From Symbiodinium natans (lineage: Eukaryota; Sar; Dinophyceae; Suessiales; Symbiodiniaceae), in assembly GCA_905221605.1 (NCBI GenBank), contig CAJNDS010001557.1, positions 682,501 to 746,500 of the forward strand: 64,000 nucleotides of DNA, given 5' to 3'. The notes beneath the pieces are model-generated. The model ran no database searches, was not told the DNA's origin, and worked only from the letters and a program-made list of their open reading frames with translations. Positions 1 to 10,369 of the stretch are shown here, in pieces. Position numbers and translations under genes: made by a program. How positions within the stretch are numbered: position 1 is the first letter of the stretch; each line of letters begins with the position of its first letter.

Positions 1-938
1 CCTGAACCCAAAACCCTCACCCAGAACCCTCAATCCAAAATCATCAGCTCTAACTTTCAAGCCGGAGCCCTCAATGCAAAGCCATCCAAAGTGAACATCT
101 CAAAACCCAAAAAAGGCGTCGGAAAATGCATGTTTTCACGGGTCAGTGCATCTTTCTTCGGGGCGACCACTTCTTCTTTTAGGATGTTTGGCAGCAGTGG
201 AGTTTAGGGCTTAGGGGTCATACGCCGCAAAGCGGTTCTTACGCCGTAACCCTACAGAAGTGGACACTGTGTGCAGATGAGTGACTCTTGATTTCTCAGC
301 AGACAAGTGTCTACAGTGGACCCCTTCCTTAAATCCGAACCCCCAAACCCTAAACCCTGAGCCCTAAACCCCTAAACCCTAAACCCTAAGCCCTAAACCC
401 CAAACCTTAAACCCGAATCTCCCGGCATTCCACCATCTTGCCAGGAGATCGCGCTGAAGCTTCAGGCTATCTCGGAGGACACCCCGCGATCAATCTTCAT
501 TGTTCTCGAGCCCAGTCCCAGACCCCGAACCCGTTTAGGGAACGTAGGTTGAAAGGGGGTTTTACGAAAATGAGGGATCCCTACGATAGACCCCGAAATA
601 GTAGAGTAGGATCCCCGTAAAATAAGGACACCAAAAGGGTACCCCTAATATCGTAAACCCCGAAATATTCCTAGGCTGAGAAGGTGTAGGGTGAAACTGA
701 GCAAGCGGTCTTGGGAAACCCCAAGCACGGGCTTTCTGGAGAGCGGGCAAGACTCGACGGACGCGCTTTCCTTCTATTCCCCAAAAAACCAAAACGCTTT
801 GGCCCCATACCCCGAACCCTCAGACTCAGCCAGCCATCAAGGTTCTTCCCAAACCCTTCAGCAACTCTCCGCATACGCACACAAAACAGAAGCGCCTTTG
901 GGCCCTCTTCCCCCCCGCGCGCGCGTGCGCGCGCGCCC
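1..938. repeat. Upstream region with degenerate telomere-like repeats
   Basis: No supported gene. Scattered CCCTAAA-type heptamers occur at 1-60 and 330-415. Between them is unique sequence with several short phrases shared with 3940-4020 (GGGTACCCC, CCCCGAA). It ends in a GC-rich purine/pyrimidine alternation (CG)n at 916-937, immediately before the first SDR exon. Any promoter of the SDR gene would lie here, but I see no TATA-like or other recognisable signal. Confidence 0.6.
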
Positions 939-1013
939 ATGGCGCGGCTCCTGCTGGCCGGCTCGGCCCTTCGGCTGCCCGCCCTGGCGCCACGCGTGCG
1001 CTGCCGGGCCGAG
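939..1013 (+). CDS. SDR oxidoreductase gene, exon 1 (start codon, targeting-like N-terminus)
   Basis: First exon of a classical short-chain dehydrogenase/reductase whose exons continue to 48611. The ATG at 939 opens MARLLLAGSALRLPALAPRV, rich in Arg, Leu and Ala with no acidic residue, which looks like a mitochondrial or plastid targeting peptide. The exon ends GCCGAG before a GT donor at 1014. The SDR family uses NAD(P)H to reduce or oxidise carbonyls and alcohols through a Rossmann fold and a Ser-Tyr-Lys triad. All these motifs appear in order on the + strand in separate exons: TGxxxGIG (2298), NAA (4703), NVEGP (5526), ISSG (33779), YxxxK (34638), PGxVDTP (36021). The C-terminus resembles sepiapterin/benzil-reductase-like SDRs, but the substrate is unknown. 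Exon limits are my reading of frame plus AG/GT and may be off by a few bases. Confidence 0.6.
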
Positions 1014-2113
1014 GTGCTTGGGGCTTGGGGGGGGGGGGGGGTCTTCGAAAGTTCTTGGGTTTAGGGTTGAGGGTTTAGGGGCTTGAGGGTAGGGTTTGGG
1101 GTTTGGGGTTTGGGGTTTAGGGTTTAGGGTTTAGGGTTTAGGGTTTAGGATTTAACGGTTTAGGGATTCGGGTTTAGGGTCGAAGGTTGAGGGTTAGGGT
1201 TAGGGCCAGGGTTTAGGGTTTAGGGTTCAGGGTCCAAGAAACGTAGGGGTATCCTCATTGGGAAACCCCAGTTTGTGACACCCTCCCCCAAAATCCCTCA
1301 AGAAGGCGGCCTTTTCGGTTCAGGGATTGGGGTCTAAAGGTTCGGATCGTTGTCACCCAAACACCCTAAACGCCCACCGGGAGTGCTCCCTAAGTTCCCC
1401 GGCTTGCTTCGAGGCCACGATGCGGGCGGCGCAGCCACGCGCAGTCGGGAAGCCCAGAAGCGTGTGAAAAAGAGGGTTGAGGGGTTTGGGGTGCCTCTAC
1501 ACTTAGCACCCTCCCTTTGGGGCGAGCCCCTCGAAGTACTGAAAACACGGCAGGCGCCTACGTTTAGGCCTGCATGTTTCTCAGTGGGCTCGCAAGATTG
1601 GCGCGGGGTGGGGTGGCGGGGGACTGCGCCGGGGTGCGCCTCAGTTGGTAAACGACCGAACCTACCCATTCCGAAGGCCTAAACCCTAAACCCTAAACCC
1701 TAAACCCTAAATCCTAAACCCTAAACCCTAAACCCTAAACCCTAAACCCTAAACCCTAAACCCTAAACCCTAAACCCTAAACCCTAAACCCTAAACCCCA
1801 AACCCCAAACCCGAAACCCTAAACCCTAAACCCTCGACTTGACAGCCCAGCTTCAAGCGCCTTTTACCCCCAAAGCCGGCTGCTCCCCGCAGGCCCTCAA
1901 TGATTTGATCCCCAAGTCCCCGCGACAGTCCTTGAGACGTAGACCCACGAAAACTTTCGGGTTTAGGGTTTAGGGTTTAGGGTTTAGGGTTTAGGGTTTA
2001 GGGTTTAGGGTTTAGAGAGAGGGACACACAGTAATACATACATACCCAGCCACCCCTGAAAACGTACTGTGCCAGCCGCAACCCTCAAACCCTGGGTCCC
2101 TCAACCCTCCTGC

Positions 2114-2144
<31 letters not shown>

Positions 2145-2297
2145 AAGAAACACTCCCTGGAGACCTTCAAGCCCTACCTAGACCTCAAAGCAACCTTAAG
2201 ACCCGAAGCTCTAAAACCCGAAGCCCTAAACCCTAGCCCTAAACCCTAGCCCTAAACCCTAAACCTCCCCCTCAAGTCCGAGCTGCCACAATCCCAG
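1014..2297. repeat. SDR intron 1: inverted telomere-like arrays
   Basis: The donor side (1014-1240) starts GTGCTTGGGGCTTGG, runs into a G homopolymer and then TTTAGGG heptamers. The middle (1245-1680) is unique sequence with no supported gene. CCCTAAA arrays fill 1680-1840, a short TTTAGGG array lies at 1965-2015, a C/A homopolymer at 2103-2146, and more CCCTAAA variants at 2220-2270 before the AG acceptor at 2297. Opposite-orientation arrays near the two ends could pair in the RNA. Confidence 0.6.
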
Positions 2298-2372
2298 GTC
2301 GTGACAGGGGCCGGCACCGGCATTGGCAGGGCGCTGAGCCTGGCGCTGGCCTCACGGGGGATGCACTCCGGC
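2298..2372 (+). CDS. SDR exon 2 (TGxxxGIG nucleotide-binding loop)
   Basis: After a CCCAG acceptor the frame reads VVTGAGTGIGRALSLALASR, the glycine-rich cofactor loop and first helix of the SDR Rossmann fold. TGxxxGIG is diagnostic of classical SDRs. The 3' boundary is not sharp: the reading stays open to about 2372 and then enters GCCCTAA repeats. Confidence 0.75.
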
Positions 2373-3061
2373 TTAACCGAAACCCTAAGCCCTAAGCCCT
2401 AAGCCCTAAGCCCTAAGCCCTAAACCCTAAACCCTAAACCCTAAGCCCTAAGCCCTAAGCCCTAAGCCCTAAGCCCTGAGCCCTGAGCCCTAAGCCCTAA
2501 GCCCTAAGCCCTAAGGGTTTTGGGTTTGGTGCGCGCTCTGTTGTTTGAGCTGCTTTGGGTGCATCTTCGCCCTTTGACAGTCTTGCCACTCAGAGCCGCC
2601 AGGCCTCTTTTTGCCCTAAACCCTAAACCCTAAACCCTAAACCCTAAACCCTAAACACTACTAAACCCTAAACCCTAAACCCTAAACCCTAAACCCCAAA
2701 CCCTAAACCCTAAACCCTAAACCCTAAACCCTAAACCCTAAACCCTAAACCCTAAACCCTAAACCCTAAACCCTAAACCCTAAACCCTAAACCCTAAACC
2801 CTAAACCCTAAACCCTAAACCCTAAACCCCTAAGCCCTAAGCCCTTAAACCCTAAACCTCAACTTCGGGCCAAGGGGGTGTGCGTCGCCGCAACATGACC
2901 GCCTAAACCCTAAACCTGCAGTGCCCTCCCTGAGCGGTTTTTTGGGGCCCCGAATACGGAACTTTAGGACAAGAAAGTAGTACGAAAAGGGAGGCTGAGC
3001 CCTGAGCCCGAAGCCCTAAACCCTAGACCCTGAACTCTGAACCCTAACGTCATCCTTGCAG
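2373..3061. repeat. SDR intron with long CCCTAAA array
   Basis: GCCCTAA variants at 2380-2515, then a nearly pure CCCTAAA array at 2614-2830 interrupted by one unique segment at 2520-2612. Variants continue to about 3045. A TTGCAG acceptor precedes the next exon. No gene seen. Confidence 0.7.
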
Positions 3062-3102
3062 GTATGTGGTGGCGGTGGGTCGGCGACGAGAGGCCGTGTG
3101 GC
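3062..3102 (+). CDS. SDR exon 3 (second beta strand)
   Basis: After TTGCAG the frame reads YVVAVGRRREAV. This matches the second beta strand of SDRs, where the Arg residues after Gly often contact NADP. Only about 13 codons are covered. The intron that follows has G-rich and then CCCTAAA-type repeats. Confidence 0.6.
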
Positions 3103-3636
3103 TTAAATCCCTCAACCCCACAAGCTCTCGGAAGCCTATAAACCCGAGATACACGAAGATACACCACTTCGCCCCCCCCCCCCCCTCCCCCTTCAACCGG
3201 TCTCGCGTTTCACCCCCCGAATGGTGGCTCATGGTGGGTTTAAGGTTTGAGGGTTCAGGGTGTATGTTTTCGCGTCCCCTGTGGTGAATGGTGGCTCATG
3301 GTGGGTTTAAGGGTTAGATTGGGGTGGAGAACGCGGAGCACGGGATATCACCCCAGACGAGACGCCCTAGAAGCCCAGCAGCCCCGGAATGTTTGGAGCT
3401 CTTTGGGGTTGGGGTTTTTGGGGTTTTGGGGTCCTTCTTAAGACCAGGCCGAGGTGCCACAAAAAGCCTAAGCCCTAAACCCTACACACCCTCAACCCTA
3501 AACCCTACACACCCTCAACCCCAAACCCTAAACCCTAAACGCCTAAACCCTAAACCCTAAACCCTAAACCCTACACACCCTACACACCCTCAACCCTAAA
3601 CCCCAAACCCCAAACCCCAAACCCGAAACCCGAGAC
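3103..3636. repeat. SDR intron: G-rich segment, then CCCTAAA variants
   Basis: A C homopolymer lies at 3172-3186. A near duplication reading GGTGGCTCATGGTGGGTTTAAG occurs at about 3223-3245 and 3290-3311. CCCTAAA and CACACCCT variants fill 3470-3625. No gene seen. Confidence 0.5.
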
Positions 3637-3714
3637 GCGGATCCTGCCGAGGTGCTGCAGGAGACGCGCCAGCTGTGCGAGAAGAGCGGCGCCCCGGGCA
3701 CCGTGGAGGCGAGG
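3637..3714 (+). CDS. SDR exon 4
   Basis: The frame reads ADPAEVLQETRQLCEKSG and continues to VEAR, a helix and strand following the cofactor-binding Arg. It matches the region that in SDRs runs from the R-R-E helix to the D-(L/V) motif. An in-frame TGA at 3718-3720 shows the exon must end before it, probably at GCGAGG. Confidence 0.6.
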
Positions 3715-4093
3715 ACCTGAAATCAAAGCTCCAAAGCGCCCCCGAAACAAAAGAAACCCCAAAAAGCCGAAAAGCCCTAGAAGCACTAAGAACCGTAAAC
3801 CCTAAAACCCTGCACCCCTAAACCCCAATGCCCTAAATCCCTAAACCCCAGAACGCTAGAACCCCAACACCCCGCCTCGATAAGCAAGCGGACAGTTTTG
3901 TGGCAGCTCAGCCCAGACCCTCAACCCCATGTATTTTCAGAAGTAGGGGTACCTCCTTATATACCCCGAATAGAATCCCCGAAAGCGACCCCCAAAATGG
4001 GTACCCCGTATTTTCGGCAAACCCCTCATGTCAAACCCTACACCCTAAACCCTAAACCCGAAACCCTAAACCCTAAACCCTAAAGCCCTCAAG

Positions 4094-4177
4094 GATCTGG
4101 CCGCGGACGTGGCCTCCGCAGACGGCCGCCAGGCAGTGGCGACGCGGCTGGCGCAGCTCTGTGGCGAAGGAGGCGAG
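4094..4177 (+). CDS. SDR exon 5
   Basis: The frame reads DLAADVASADGRQAVATRLA and on to QLCGEGGE, the SDR segment with the adenine-contacting D-(L/V) followed by a helix. It ends GGCGAG before GTTTAGGG, so the GT donor is contributed by a telomere-like heptamer. Confidence 0.65.
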
Positions 4178-4702
4178 GTTTAGGGCCTAAACCCTCAACC
4201 CCAAAACCCTAAACCCTAAGCCATAAGTCCTAAAACCCTAAACCCTAAAGCCTAAACCCTAAACCCTAAACCCTACACCCTAAAACCCTAAACCCTAAAC
4301 CCTCGGGCCCTTGGGCTTCGGCGTTGGGAGTGTGGTTCAAGAGTCGCGTGCTCCCGTACATCCCAAGTCCAAATATCCTCAAGTAAGATTCTAAGATGCA
4401 GCCCAAACATTCAGAGAAGTGCCAGACTTAGAGTTTAGGGTTCAGGGTTCAGGGTTCAGGGTTCAGGGTTTAGGGTTTAGGGTTTAGGGTTTAGGGTTTA
4501 GGGTTTAGGGTTTAGGGTTTAGGGTAAACCCTAAGCCCCTCGAAGGGGTAGGAAGGCGGCCAGTCCTACCACTTTGCTTACGACCTCCCAAAATCTCTAA
4601 AGCAGATTTTTTCCTTTTACGGGTAACACATTCTGGGGTTTAGGGTTTAGGGTTTAGGGTTTAGGGTTTAGGGTTTAGGCAAATAGTAGAATCCCTCTGC
4701 AG
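4178..4702. repeat. SDR intron with both heptamer orientations
   Basis: CCCTAAA variants at 4187-4303, unique sequence at 4304-4430, then TTCAGGG/TTTAGGG arrays at 4436-4525 and 4635-4680. A CTCTGCAG acceptor ends it. In this intron the orientation order differs from the usual TTTAGGG-first pattern. Confidence 0.6.
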
Positions 4703-4758
4703 GTGGGCCCCTGTCGTGCGTGGTGCACAATGCTGCCGTGATTGGCGAGGCAGGCCTT
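4703..4758 (+). CDS. SDR exon 6 (NNAG-equivalent)
   Basis: The frame reads GPLSCVVHNAAVIGEAG. HNAAV is the SDR NNAG-equivalent that stabilises the central sheet. It is followed by a G-rich stretch and TTTAGGG repeats. Confidence 0.7.
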
Positions 4759-4903
4759 TTTTGGGGACTTGGGTTTGGAGTTTAGGGTTGGGGGTTCAGG
4801 GTTTAGGGTTTAGGGTTTAGTGGCTTAGGGTTTAGGGTTTAGGGTTTAGGGTTTAGGGTTTTGTGGTTCAGGGTTTAGTGGCTCGACTTGGTTTTTTTTG
4901 GCA

Positions 4904-4937
4904 CAACCCTGAGCATCTACATCCCCGACGAGGACCT
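4904..4937 (+). CDS. SDR candidate exon 7
   Basis: The frame reads LSIYIPDEDLSP and then a stop. Its position between the NAAV and YQRTMAINVEGP exons, where an SDR needs a short linker, is the only support. Boundaries are uncertain. Confidence 0.3.
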
Positions 4938-5118
4938 GAGCCCCTGAAGCAAGCACCTGAACCCTCCAACCCATACACTCTCAACCTCAACCCCTTCACC
5001 CTTCACCCTAAACCGTAAACCCTAAACCCTAAACCCTTCACCCTTCACCCTAAACCCTAAACCCTAAACCCTAAACCCTAACACTCTCAACCTCAACCCC
5101 TTCACCCCTTGCTTGCAG

Positions 5119-5164
5119 CTCTGCAATGTGGACCAGCTCACGCTGGCGGGCTACCAGCGGACCC
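5119..5164 (+). CDS. SDR exon 8
   Basis: After a TTGCAG acceptor the frame reads LCNVDQLTLAGYQRT, the helix leading into the NVxGP segment (family pattern: W/Y-x-R-T-hydrophobic-x-V/I-N-V). The next exon starts at the expected following residues. Confidence 0.6.
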
Positions 5165-5525
5165 AACAGGGTTGGGAAGGCATTGGCTTTGCAGTGGCTG
5201 CAGCGTTGATCTCGAGGATTTGAAACATGAGAGGAGATGCGTTTAGGGTTTGGGGTTCAGGGTTTAGGGTTTAGGGTCGGCGAAGGGTTTGGGGTTCAGG
5301 GCTTGGGGTTCAAGGTGCAGGGCTGAGTGAATGAAGGTTTGCCCGGAAAGCCGACGCCTCGAAACGTGCAGTCTGTGTTCCCCAACCCTGATACTCGAAG
5401 TTCCCGAAGCTGCAAACCCTAAACCCGAAACCCTAAACCCTAAACCCTAAACCCGAAACCCGAAACCCTAAACCCTAAACCCTAAACCCTAAACCCTAAA
5501 CCCTGAAGCAACGCGGTTTCGAGGA

Positions 5526-5566
5526 CAATGGCCATCAACGTGGAGGGCCCTCTCTTCTTGACGCAG
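5526..5566 (+). CDS. SDR exon 9 (NVEGP motif)
   Basis: The frame reads TMAINVEGPLFLTQ, the conserved SDR helix carrying the structural Asn. A GT follows CAG at 5567. The next matching SDR exon is not found until 33779, so the following intron is about 28 kb and contains a complete second gene and a Polinton. Confidence 0.7.
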
Positions 5567-7807
5567 GTTCTCTCGGCCTAAACCCCAAACCCTAATTCCC
5601 AAACCCTAAACCCTAAACCCCCTTCCTACACCCAAGACTCCGCCCCGAAAGATCTGAGCCTAGACCCCGAGCCAAAATCCCTAAGCCCTAAAACCCTGAA
5701 TCCTCTAAGCCCACCCTAAACCCAAAACCCGAAACCCTAGCCCTAAAGCCCTCAACCCTAAGCCCAAAAACCCTAAATCCTCTTAGTGCCACGCCGGCGA
5801 AGGCGCTGAAACCCAGCTTCTCCTCGGGTAGCCGCGCGGCCTGGCGCAGTTAGCGGGGTTTCAAGGAGGCAAGGGGGGGGTGACCTTCAATTCCTTCGAG
5901 GGTTTAGGGTTTAGGGTTTAGGGTTTAGGGTTTAGGGTTTAGGGTTTAGGGGTTTAGGGTTTAGGGTTTAGGGTACTGTAGTCCAAATATGAATGTACTT
6001 ATCACTGAATTCTAACCCCCATTAGGGTACTTCAGGGGCTTATGCTTATATGTGGTTTATCATAACCCCATTAGGGTACTTAAGGGGCTCTTATGTGGTT
6101 TATCACTACACCGAAAATGGGTTACTAAGTACCCTGAACCTCCAGGTAGAGGGTTTGAAACCCATGTCAGGGTTCCGAGTTCCCTGTAATTCCCTCCGAT
6201 CAGACAGGGTTTAGGGTTTAGGGTTTAGGGTTTAGGGTTTAGGGTTTAGGGTTTAGGGTTTAGGGTTTAGGGTTTACTGGGGAGGTGAGGGGGGGCGTCA
6301 TTCAAGGTCCGGGGAGAGGGTTGAGGGTTGAGGGCTTCGGGGCTTCGAACTCGGGATTTCGAACTCGGGGTTTGGGCCTTCAATCCCTAGACCGTAAACC
6401 CAAAACCCAAAACAACCCGAAACCCTCAACCCTAACCCCTCAACCCTTAAACCCTTAAACCCGTAAACCCTCAAACCCTTGAACCCCTTAAACCCTTAGA
6501 CCCTTAAACCCTAAACTCTGCGGCCCTAACCCGAAGCACCCGGGAGTTGAACAAAAACTACTGGCCATGGGTGTCCAAGCAGCCACAGCACACCTGGCCA
6601 TGTGCACGTGCTTCAGCGTTGTTGGCTCGAGGGGATTTGGGTTCTCTTCTGGGGTTTACGGGCCTCGCTCCGAGGCCAACCGACGGGGCGTGTGGGCCCT
6701 AAACCCTAAACCCTAAACCCTAAACCCTAAACCCTAAACCCTAAACCCTAAACCCTAAACCCTAAACCCTAAACCCTAAACCCTAAACCCTAAACCCTAA
6801 ACCCTAAACCCTGTAGTTTTGGGCCCAAGGTTCAACTTGAGACCCTTGCTTTCTCGGGTCTTTAGTGTTGTTGTGTGTGCTACTTGCCTGCGCATGCATA
6901 GGGCTCAGGGCTCAGGGCGGTTTTTGGGGCTTCATTTTTTTTTGCCGGGGGTTCAGGCCATTCTCGTTTGGAGAAGCTTCAGGCGGTTATCTCTGAGTAC
7001 GCTCTAAACCCTAAACCCCGAATTATACCCTAAACCCTAAACTCAGGGCCTAGGCCGCCCCCACCATAAACCCTATACCATAACACGTTCTCCTCGCGAC
7101 GAGTACTGGTCCCATAAAGCAAGTACCCTAAACCCGTCATGACCCTGACCCTGGACCTGACCTTTTCAGAGGGGGGGGTACCCCCAGAGCCCCACCCCTT
7201 GGCCCCTCCCCCCTGGCCCTGGCCCCCTGGCCCCACCCCTTCCCGCCTGGTCCCTGACCTTCCTGGCCCTGGTGGTTGGCCCGACCCGTCTACACCTTGC
7301 TGGCACCTCCTGCAACCCTCCCTGAAACTGCCGCAAGAACCCCCAATTCCTTTCACTCTCGGACTCAACGAACGTCATGAAACTGAAGAAGTTTTCAGAA
7401 GTGGACTGTTGTCTGAGTTTAGGCCGGAACCCGAAAAGGAATAGGTTTGGGTGGCTTTACCGCCTGGGACGGCGTGGGGTGGGAGAAAAGTGTTAGATGG
7501 CCCTCCACAATCGGGCCAAAGCTGCTCTTCGCACCTCACGAAGCTTTCGAGCTTGTTCCGAAACCTAACCTTCACAGCATGTACGCCCTATCACAGCAAA
7601 CCCTAAACCTTAAACCCTAAACCCTAAACCCTAAACCCTAAACCCTAAACCCTAAACCCTAAAGCCTAAACCCTAAACCCTAAACCCTACACCCTAAACC
7701 CTAAACCCTAAACCCTAAACCCTAAGCCCTAAACCCTACACCCTAAACCTTAAACCCTAAACCCTAAACCCTAAACCCTAAACCCGAAGTCATAAACCGC
7801 GAGGGCC
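5567..7807. repeat. Start of the 28 kb SDR intron: heptamer arrays and unique segments
   Basis: No supported exon. TTTAGGG arrays lie at 5899-5975 and 6207-6275. A two-copy direct repeat lies at 6012-6108. CCCTAAA arrays lie at 6698-6812 and 7597-7790. Unique segments at 6530-6700, 6815-7010 and 7050-7590 contain open frames on both strands but no recognisable protein. Confidence 0.55.
6012..6108. repeat. Two-copy direct repeat
   Basis: Two adjacent copies of a unit of about 46-51 bp. Each has CCCCATTAGGGTACTT, then AGGGGCT and ends TATGTGGTTTATCA. The copies differ by a short insertion (GCTTA). Confidence 0.7.
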
Positions 7808-7881
7808 ATGTCGACTGCTCTCCGGCACCCTGGTGACTCGGATGCGCCCCTGCTGGCCAACCCATTTCCGCGGAAGGAGCC
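7808..7881 (+). CDS. Nested membrane-protein gene, exon 1
   Basis: The ATG at 7808 follows a CCCTAAA array and reads MSTALRHPGDSDAPLLANPF, then PRKEP, a hydrophilic cytosol-like N-terminus. I join it with later + strand exons to 32939 because they form a continuous series of GC-rich hydrophobic segments ending in a stop, and none of them fits the SDR. The product would be a multi-pass membrane protein. I do not recognise the family. The whole gene lies inside the SDR intron 5567-33778, in the same orientation. A 22 kb Polinton interrupts it between its third and fourth exons. Confidence 0.45.
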
Positions 7882-8333
7882 TTCCCTGAGCCCTAAACCA
7901 AAGATTCCCTACCCCCAAGGCCCCCGAAACCCTGTAAAGCCTACACCCTTAAAGCCCCTAAACCCTTAAACCCCTTAACCCTTAAACCCCTAAACTCTTA
8001 AACCCTTAAACCCCAAAACCCTAGCCCCCCTAAACCTCACACCCTACACCCGAAGTCATTTAGGGGCTATTCAGGGGTTACTTAGCTATACAAGGACTCT
8101 ATACGGTGTACATATACATATATATATATACATTATATGTGTACATATATATATATATACATATATATAATATAATATAATATAGTATAGTATAATATAA
8201 TATAATACAATACATATGAACATCTTTGAATATAAACATATTTTCAATGACTTTTCAGGTGTATATATATATATATATATTTGTATATATTTGCTTATGG
8301 AAGGGTTCCTTCGAGGGGTCCCTCCTTCTACCC
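7882..8333. repeat. Gene 2 intron: CCCTTAAA variants and AT microsatellite
   Basis: Degenerate C/T/A repeats at 7890-8050 are followed by a long TA/ATATAC and TATAATA microsatellite at 8105-8215 and another TA run at 8262-8290. No gene. Confidence 0.6.
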
Positions 8334-8452
8334 CTCAGAGGAGTGGATCAGAGTCCCAGGAGCTGCGAGCCGCGGGGCTCGGGGCCATCTCGGTGAGTGC
8401 GCTCTGCTTGCTGGGCTTCGCCCCTTCCTGGCTGCAGCTCCGCGGATGCAGA
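8334..8452 (+). CDS. Gene 2, exon 2 (transmembrane segment)
   Basis: After CCTCAG the frame reads SQELRAAGLGAISVSALCLL and on to GFAPSWLQLRGC. It gives one hydrophobic segment of about 20 residues. A GT inside the exon (CTCGGTGAGT at 8391) could instead be the donor, giving a shorter exon. Confidence 0.45.
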
Positions 8453-8898
8453 GAAGGGGCCCTCGTTCCCTCTTTTTTTAGGGTTAGGTTACTTTTTTTT
8501 TTTTTTTAAAGGTTGGGTTCCTCTTTTTTTTTTTAAGGTTAGGTTCCTTTTTTTAAAGGTTAGGTTCCCCCTTTTTTTAAGGGTTAGGTTCCCCTTTTTT
8601 TTGGGGGGGGGGAGTTTAGGTTCCTTTGTTTTCTTAGGGTTGGGTTCCCTTGTTGGGGGGGTTTAGGTTCCCTGTTTAGGGCTTCAGGTTCCCTTTTTGT
8701 TGGGTTCAGGTTCCTTTTCTTAGGGTTTAGGTTCCCCTTTTTTTTTGGTGGGGGGGGGGTTAGGTTCCTATAATGTTATTGTTTAGGGTTTAGGTTCCCT
8801 TGCAACCCCCCTTGAAGCCAACAAGGGTGCCCGTTCTTAAGGGTCTAGGTTCCCTTGTAAGCCCATTGTGTTACTCCTAGGACTACGCTCTTGTCTAG
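8453..8898 (+). repeat. Poly-T-rich tandem repeat in a gene 2 intron
   Basis: About fifteen imperfect copies of a unit made of GGTTAGGTTCC followed by a T-run of 5-15 bases, from about 8475 to 8855. The core is a relic of the TTTAGGG repeat broken up by T-runs and G-runs. Confidence 0.65.
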
Positions 8899-9115
8899 GT
8901 TCTTTGCCGCTGGCCAGTTGCACCTCGACCCCTGGTTCGAGGCGGGGCTCCCCCTCTCGGTGCCTTGGTGGCTCTTGCGCTCCCACGCGGAGCTCGCGAC
9001 GCTTTGGGGGCTCCTGGGAATTCTGCAGGCCATGCTGGGCATGGGACTCATCCCAGGGGCTCCGAGGAGGCTTCATCGAGCTCTGGGCGACTCGCTGAGA
9101 CAGTTGAGAGCTTGG
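8899..9115 (+). CDS. Gene 2, exon 3 (amphipathic and membrane segments)
   Basis: After TCTAG the frame is open for about 72 codons. It begins FFAAGQLHLDPWFEAGLPLS, has Trp-rich WWLL, then a hydrophobic GLLGILQAMLGMGLIP stretch and basic RRLHRALGDSLRQLR. It is the longest host exon and the last before the Polinton, whose end lies about 40 bp downstream in the intron G-run. Confidence 0.5.
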
Positions 9116-9143
9116 AAACATCAGCCTTCCGATTTGGGGGCTT

Positions 9144-9156
9144 GGGGGGGGGGGGG
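9144..9156 (+). repeat. G-run at the left Polinton boundary (target site)
   Basis: Thirteen G residues directly abut the left terminal repeat, and eleven G residues (31108-31118) abut the right one. A 6-bp GGGGGG target duplication, the size Polintons make, is compatible with this but cannot be delimited inside homopolymers. Confidence 0.5.
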
Positions 9157-9622
9157 AAAAATAGAGAAAATAAGGATCCTAAGGTCAAGGCGTCAGGGGT
9201 TGCTGTGTCTGCTTCATTCTTTGCTTTTCATCATTGTATCCTATCTTTTCATTTCCTTCGTCCCTCTCTCGTTTTCATTTCTTGCTCTCTGGGGTCTGGT
9301 TTCTTGCTATGGTCACCTTATTCGTTTTTTCTTAGGGGTGTCTTATTCGTTTTGTCTGGGTTTGTCTCCTTCTTCGTTTTTTGCTTAGCCCTAGTTCCGG
9401 TATATCTAATTTAAGTATTTGTTTAGTCTGTTATGTTTTCATTTTTAGGCCTAGTAGATTATCTTAACTTTTGGTTTCGGTAGGTTTATTTGTTATTTTC
9501 GGTCTCTGGGTTAGGCTATAACAGACTTTAGATAGGCGGTTCGTAGAAACGCCTATCATAAAGCCTAGTCTGAGCTTAGTATGGTCTAGACATTCCCTAA
9601 CTTTGGGTTATTCCTAGGGTTT
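9157..9622 (+). repeat. Left terminal inverted repeat of Polinton
   Basis: Begins AAAAATAGAGAAAATAAGG and ends TTATTCCTAGGGTTT. Its reverse complement is found at 30638-31107 with scattered substitutions and several small indels. It is T-rich on the + strand and has no supported gene. Confidence 0.92.
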
Positions 9623-9677
9623 TTGGGCGGTTTCAATAATAATTTAATTGAATATTAAATTATCATTGATAGACTAT

Positions 9678-10271
9678 TTAATTAGAATTTTGAACTATCA
9701 TCTCATTTAAGAACTCTGTTGTTGCTTGTAAGTATTCATAATGTAATTGTTTGTCTATTTTTACACGATATTGTAAGTAATATATTATTTCTAGGAAAAA
9801 CTTATAAACTCTTTGATAATAATGAAAATAACCACCTAAAATATCTTTATAATATTTCATTTTCTCCTGATGCCATTGATAGAAGTCAAATGTATCTAGG
9901 TTCTCATACATTGTTTTCATTTCAAAGTGTAACTCAGGCGTATATTCTTCCTTATCTACATAATTTTCTATTATTTTATGAACTTCATCATATTCTGGGT
10001 ATTTGTTCAACTTAGTAAAGGGTAATATATAATCATCAAACAAATTCCTTAACTTACAACATTTATCACAACAATAGTAATCTACAATCTGATTTTTAAA
10101 GTTATACAATACATCGCATTTGCCTAGTAATATTTTCTGTATGTTCTTAACTGGGTTACACTTATCACATCTATTGAAATAGTTAAATTTATGTATCTGA
10201 TTATACAAATATGTTTCATCATATTCACTTTCACTATATTCACTTTCACTCTCATATTCATTATCACTCAT
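9678..10271 (-). CDS. Polinton hypothetical protein, CxxC zinc-ribbon-like, 197 aa
   Basis: Acidic, Tyr/Asp/Glu-rich N-terminus (MSDNEYESESEYSE), then two Cys clusters: CDKC near residue 35 and CCDKCC near residue 68. They are spaced like a zinc ribbon. The C-terminal half is helical and Tyr-rich. It shares the MSDNE start, the paired CxxC layout and an almost identical leader with the next gene (10370-11035), so the two are likely paralogues. First gene inside the left terminal repeat. A TACTTAAAGACA motif stands 25 nt upstream of the ATG. Function unknown. Confidence 0.8.
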   Translation of the reverse strand: MSDNEYESESEYSESEYDETYLYNQIHKFNYFNRCDKCNPVKNIQKILLGKCDVLYNFKNQIVDYYCCDKCCKLRNLFDDYILPFTKLNKYPEYDEVHKIIENYVDKEEYTPELHFEMKTMYENLDTFDFYQWHQEKMKYYKDILGGYFHYYQRVYKFFLEIIYYLQYRVKIDKQLHYEYLQATTEFLNEMIVQNSN

Positions 10272-10296
10272 TACTCTTAATATACTAGGGCGTTTT

Positions 10297-10307
10297 GTCT
10301 TTAAGTA
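10297..10307 (-). promoter_or_regulatory. TACTTAAAGAC promoter-like motif, copy 1
   Basis: TACTTAAAGAC on the minus strand, 25 nt before the ATG of the 197-aa gene. It is followed by a leader reading CCTAGTATATTAAGAGTA. The leader is repeated almost exactly at copy 2. Confidence 0.6.
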
Positions 10308-10369
10308 GATATTTAGATCTTTTAATTTTTGATTGGTTCAACGATAATATTATTTGTAAGTTAATAATA

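Noticed and set aside
7139-7444. 101-codon Pro-rich open frame near 7139
   Set aside because: Overlaps open frames on the other strand, low complexity, no family features; too weak to call.
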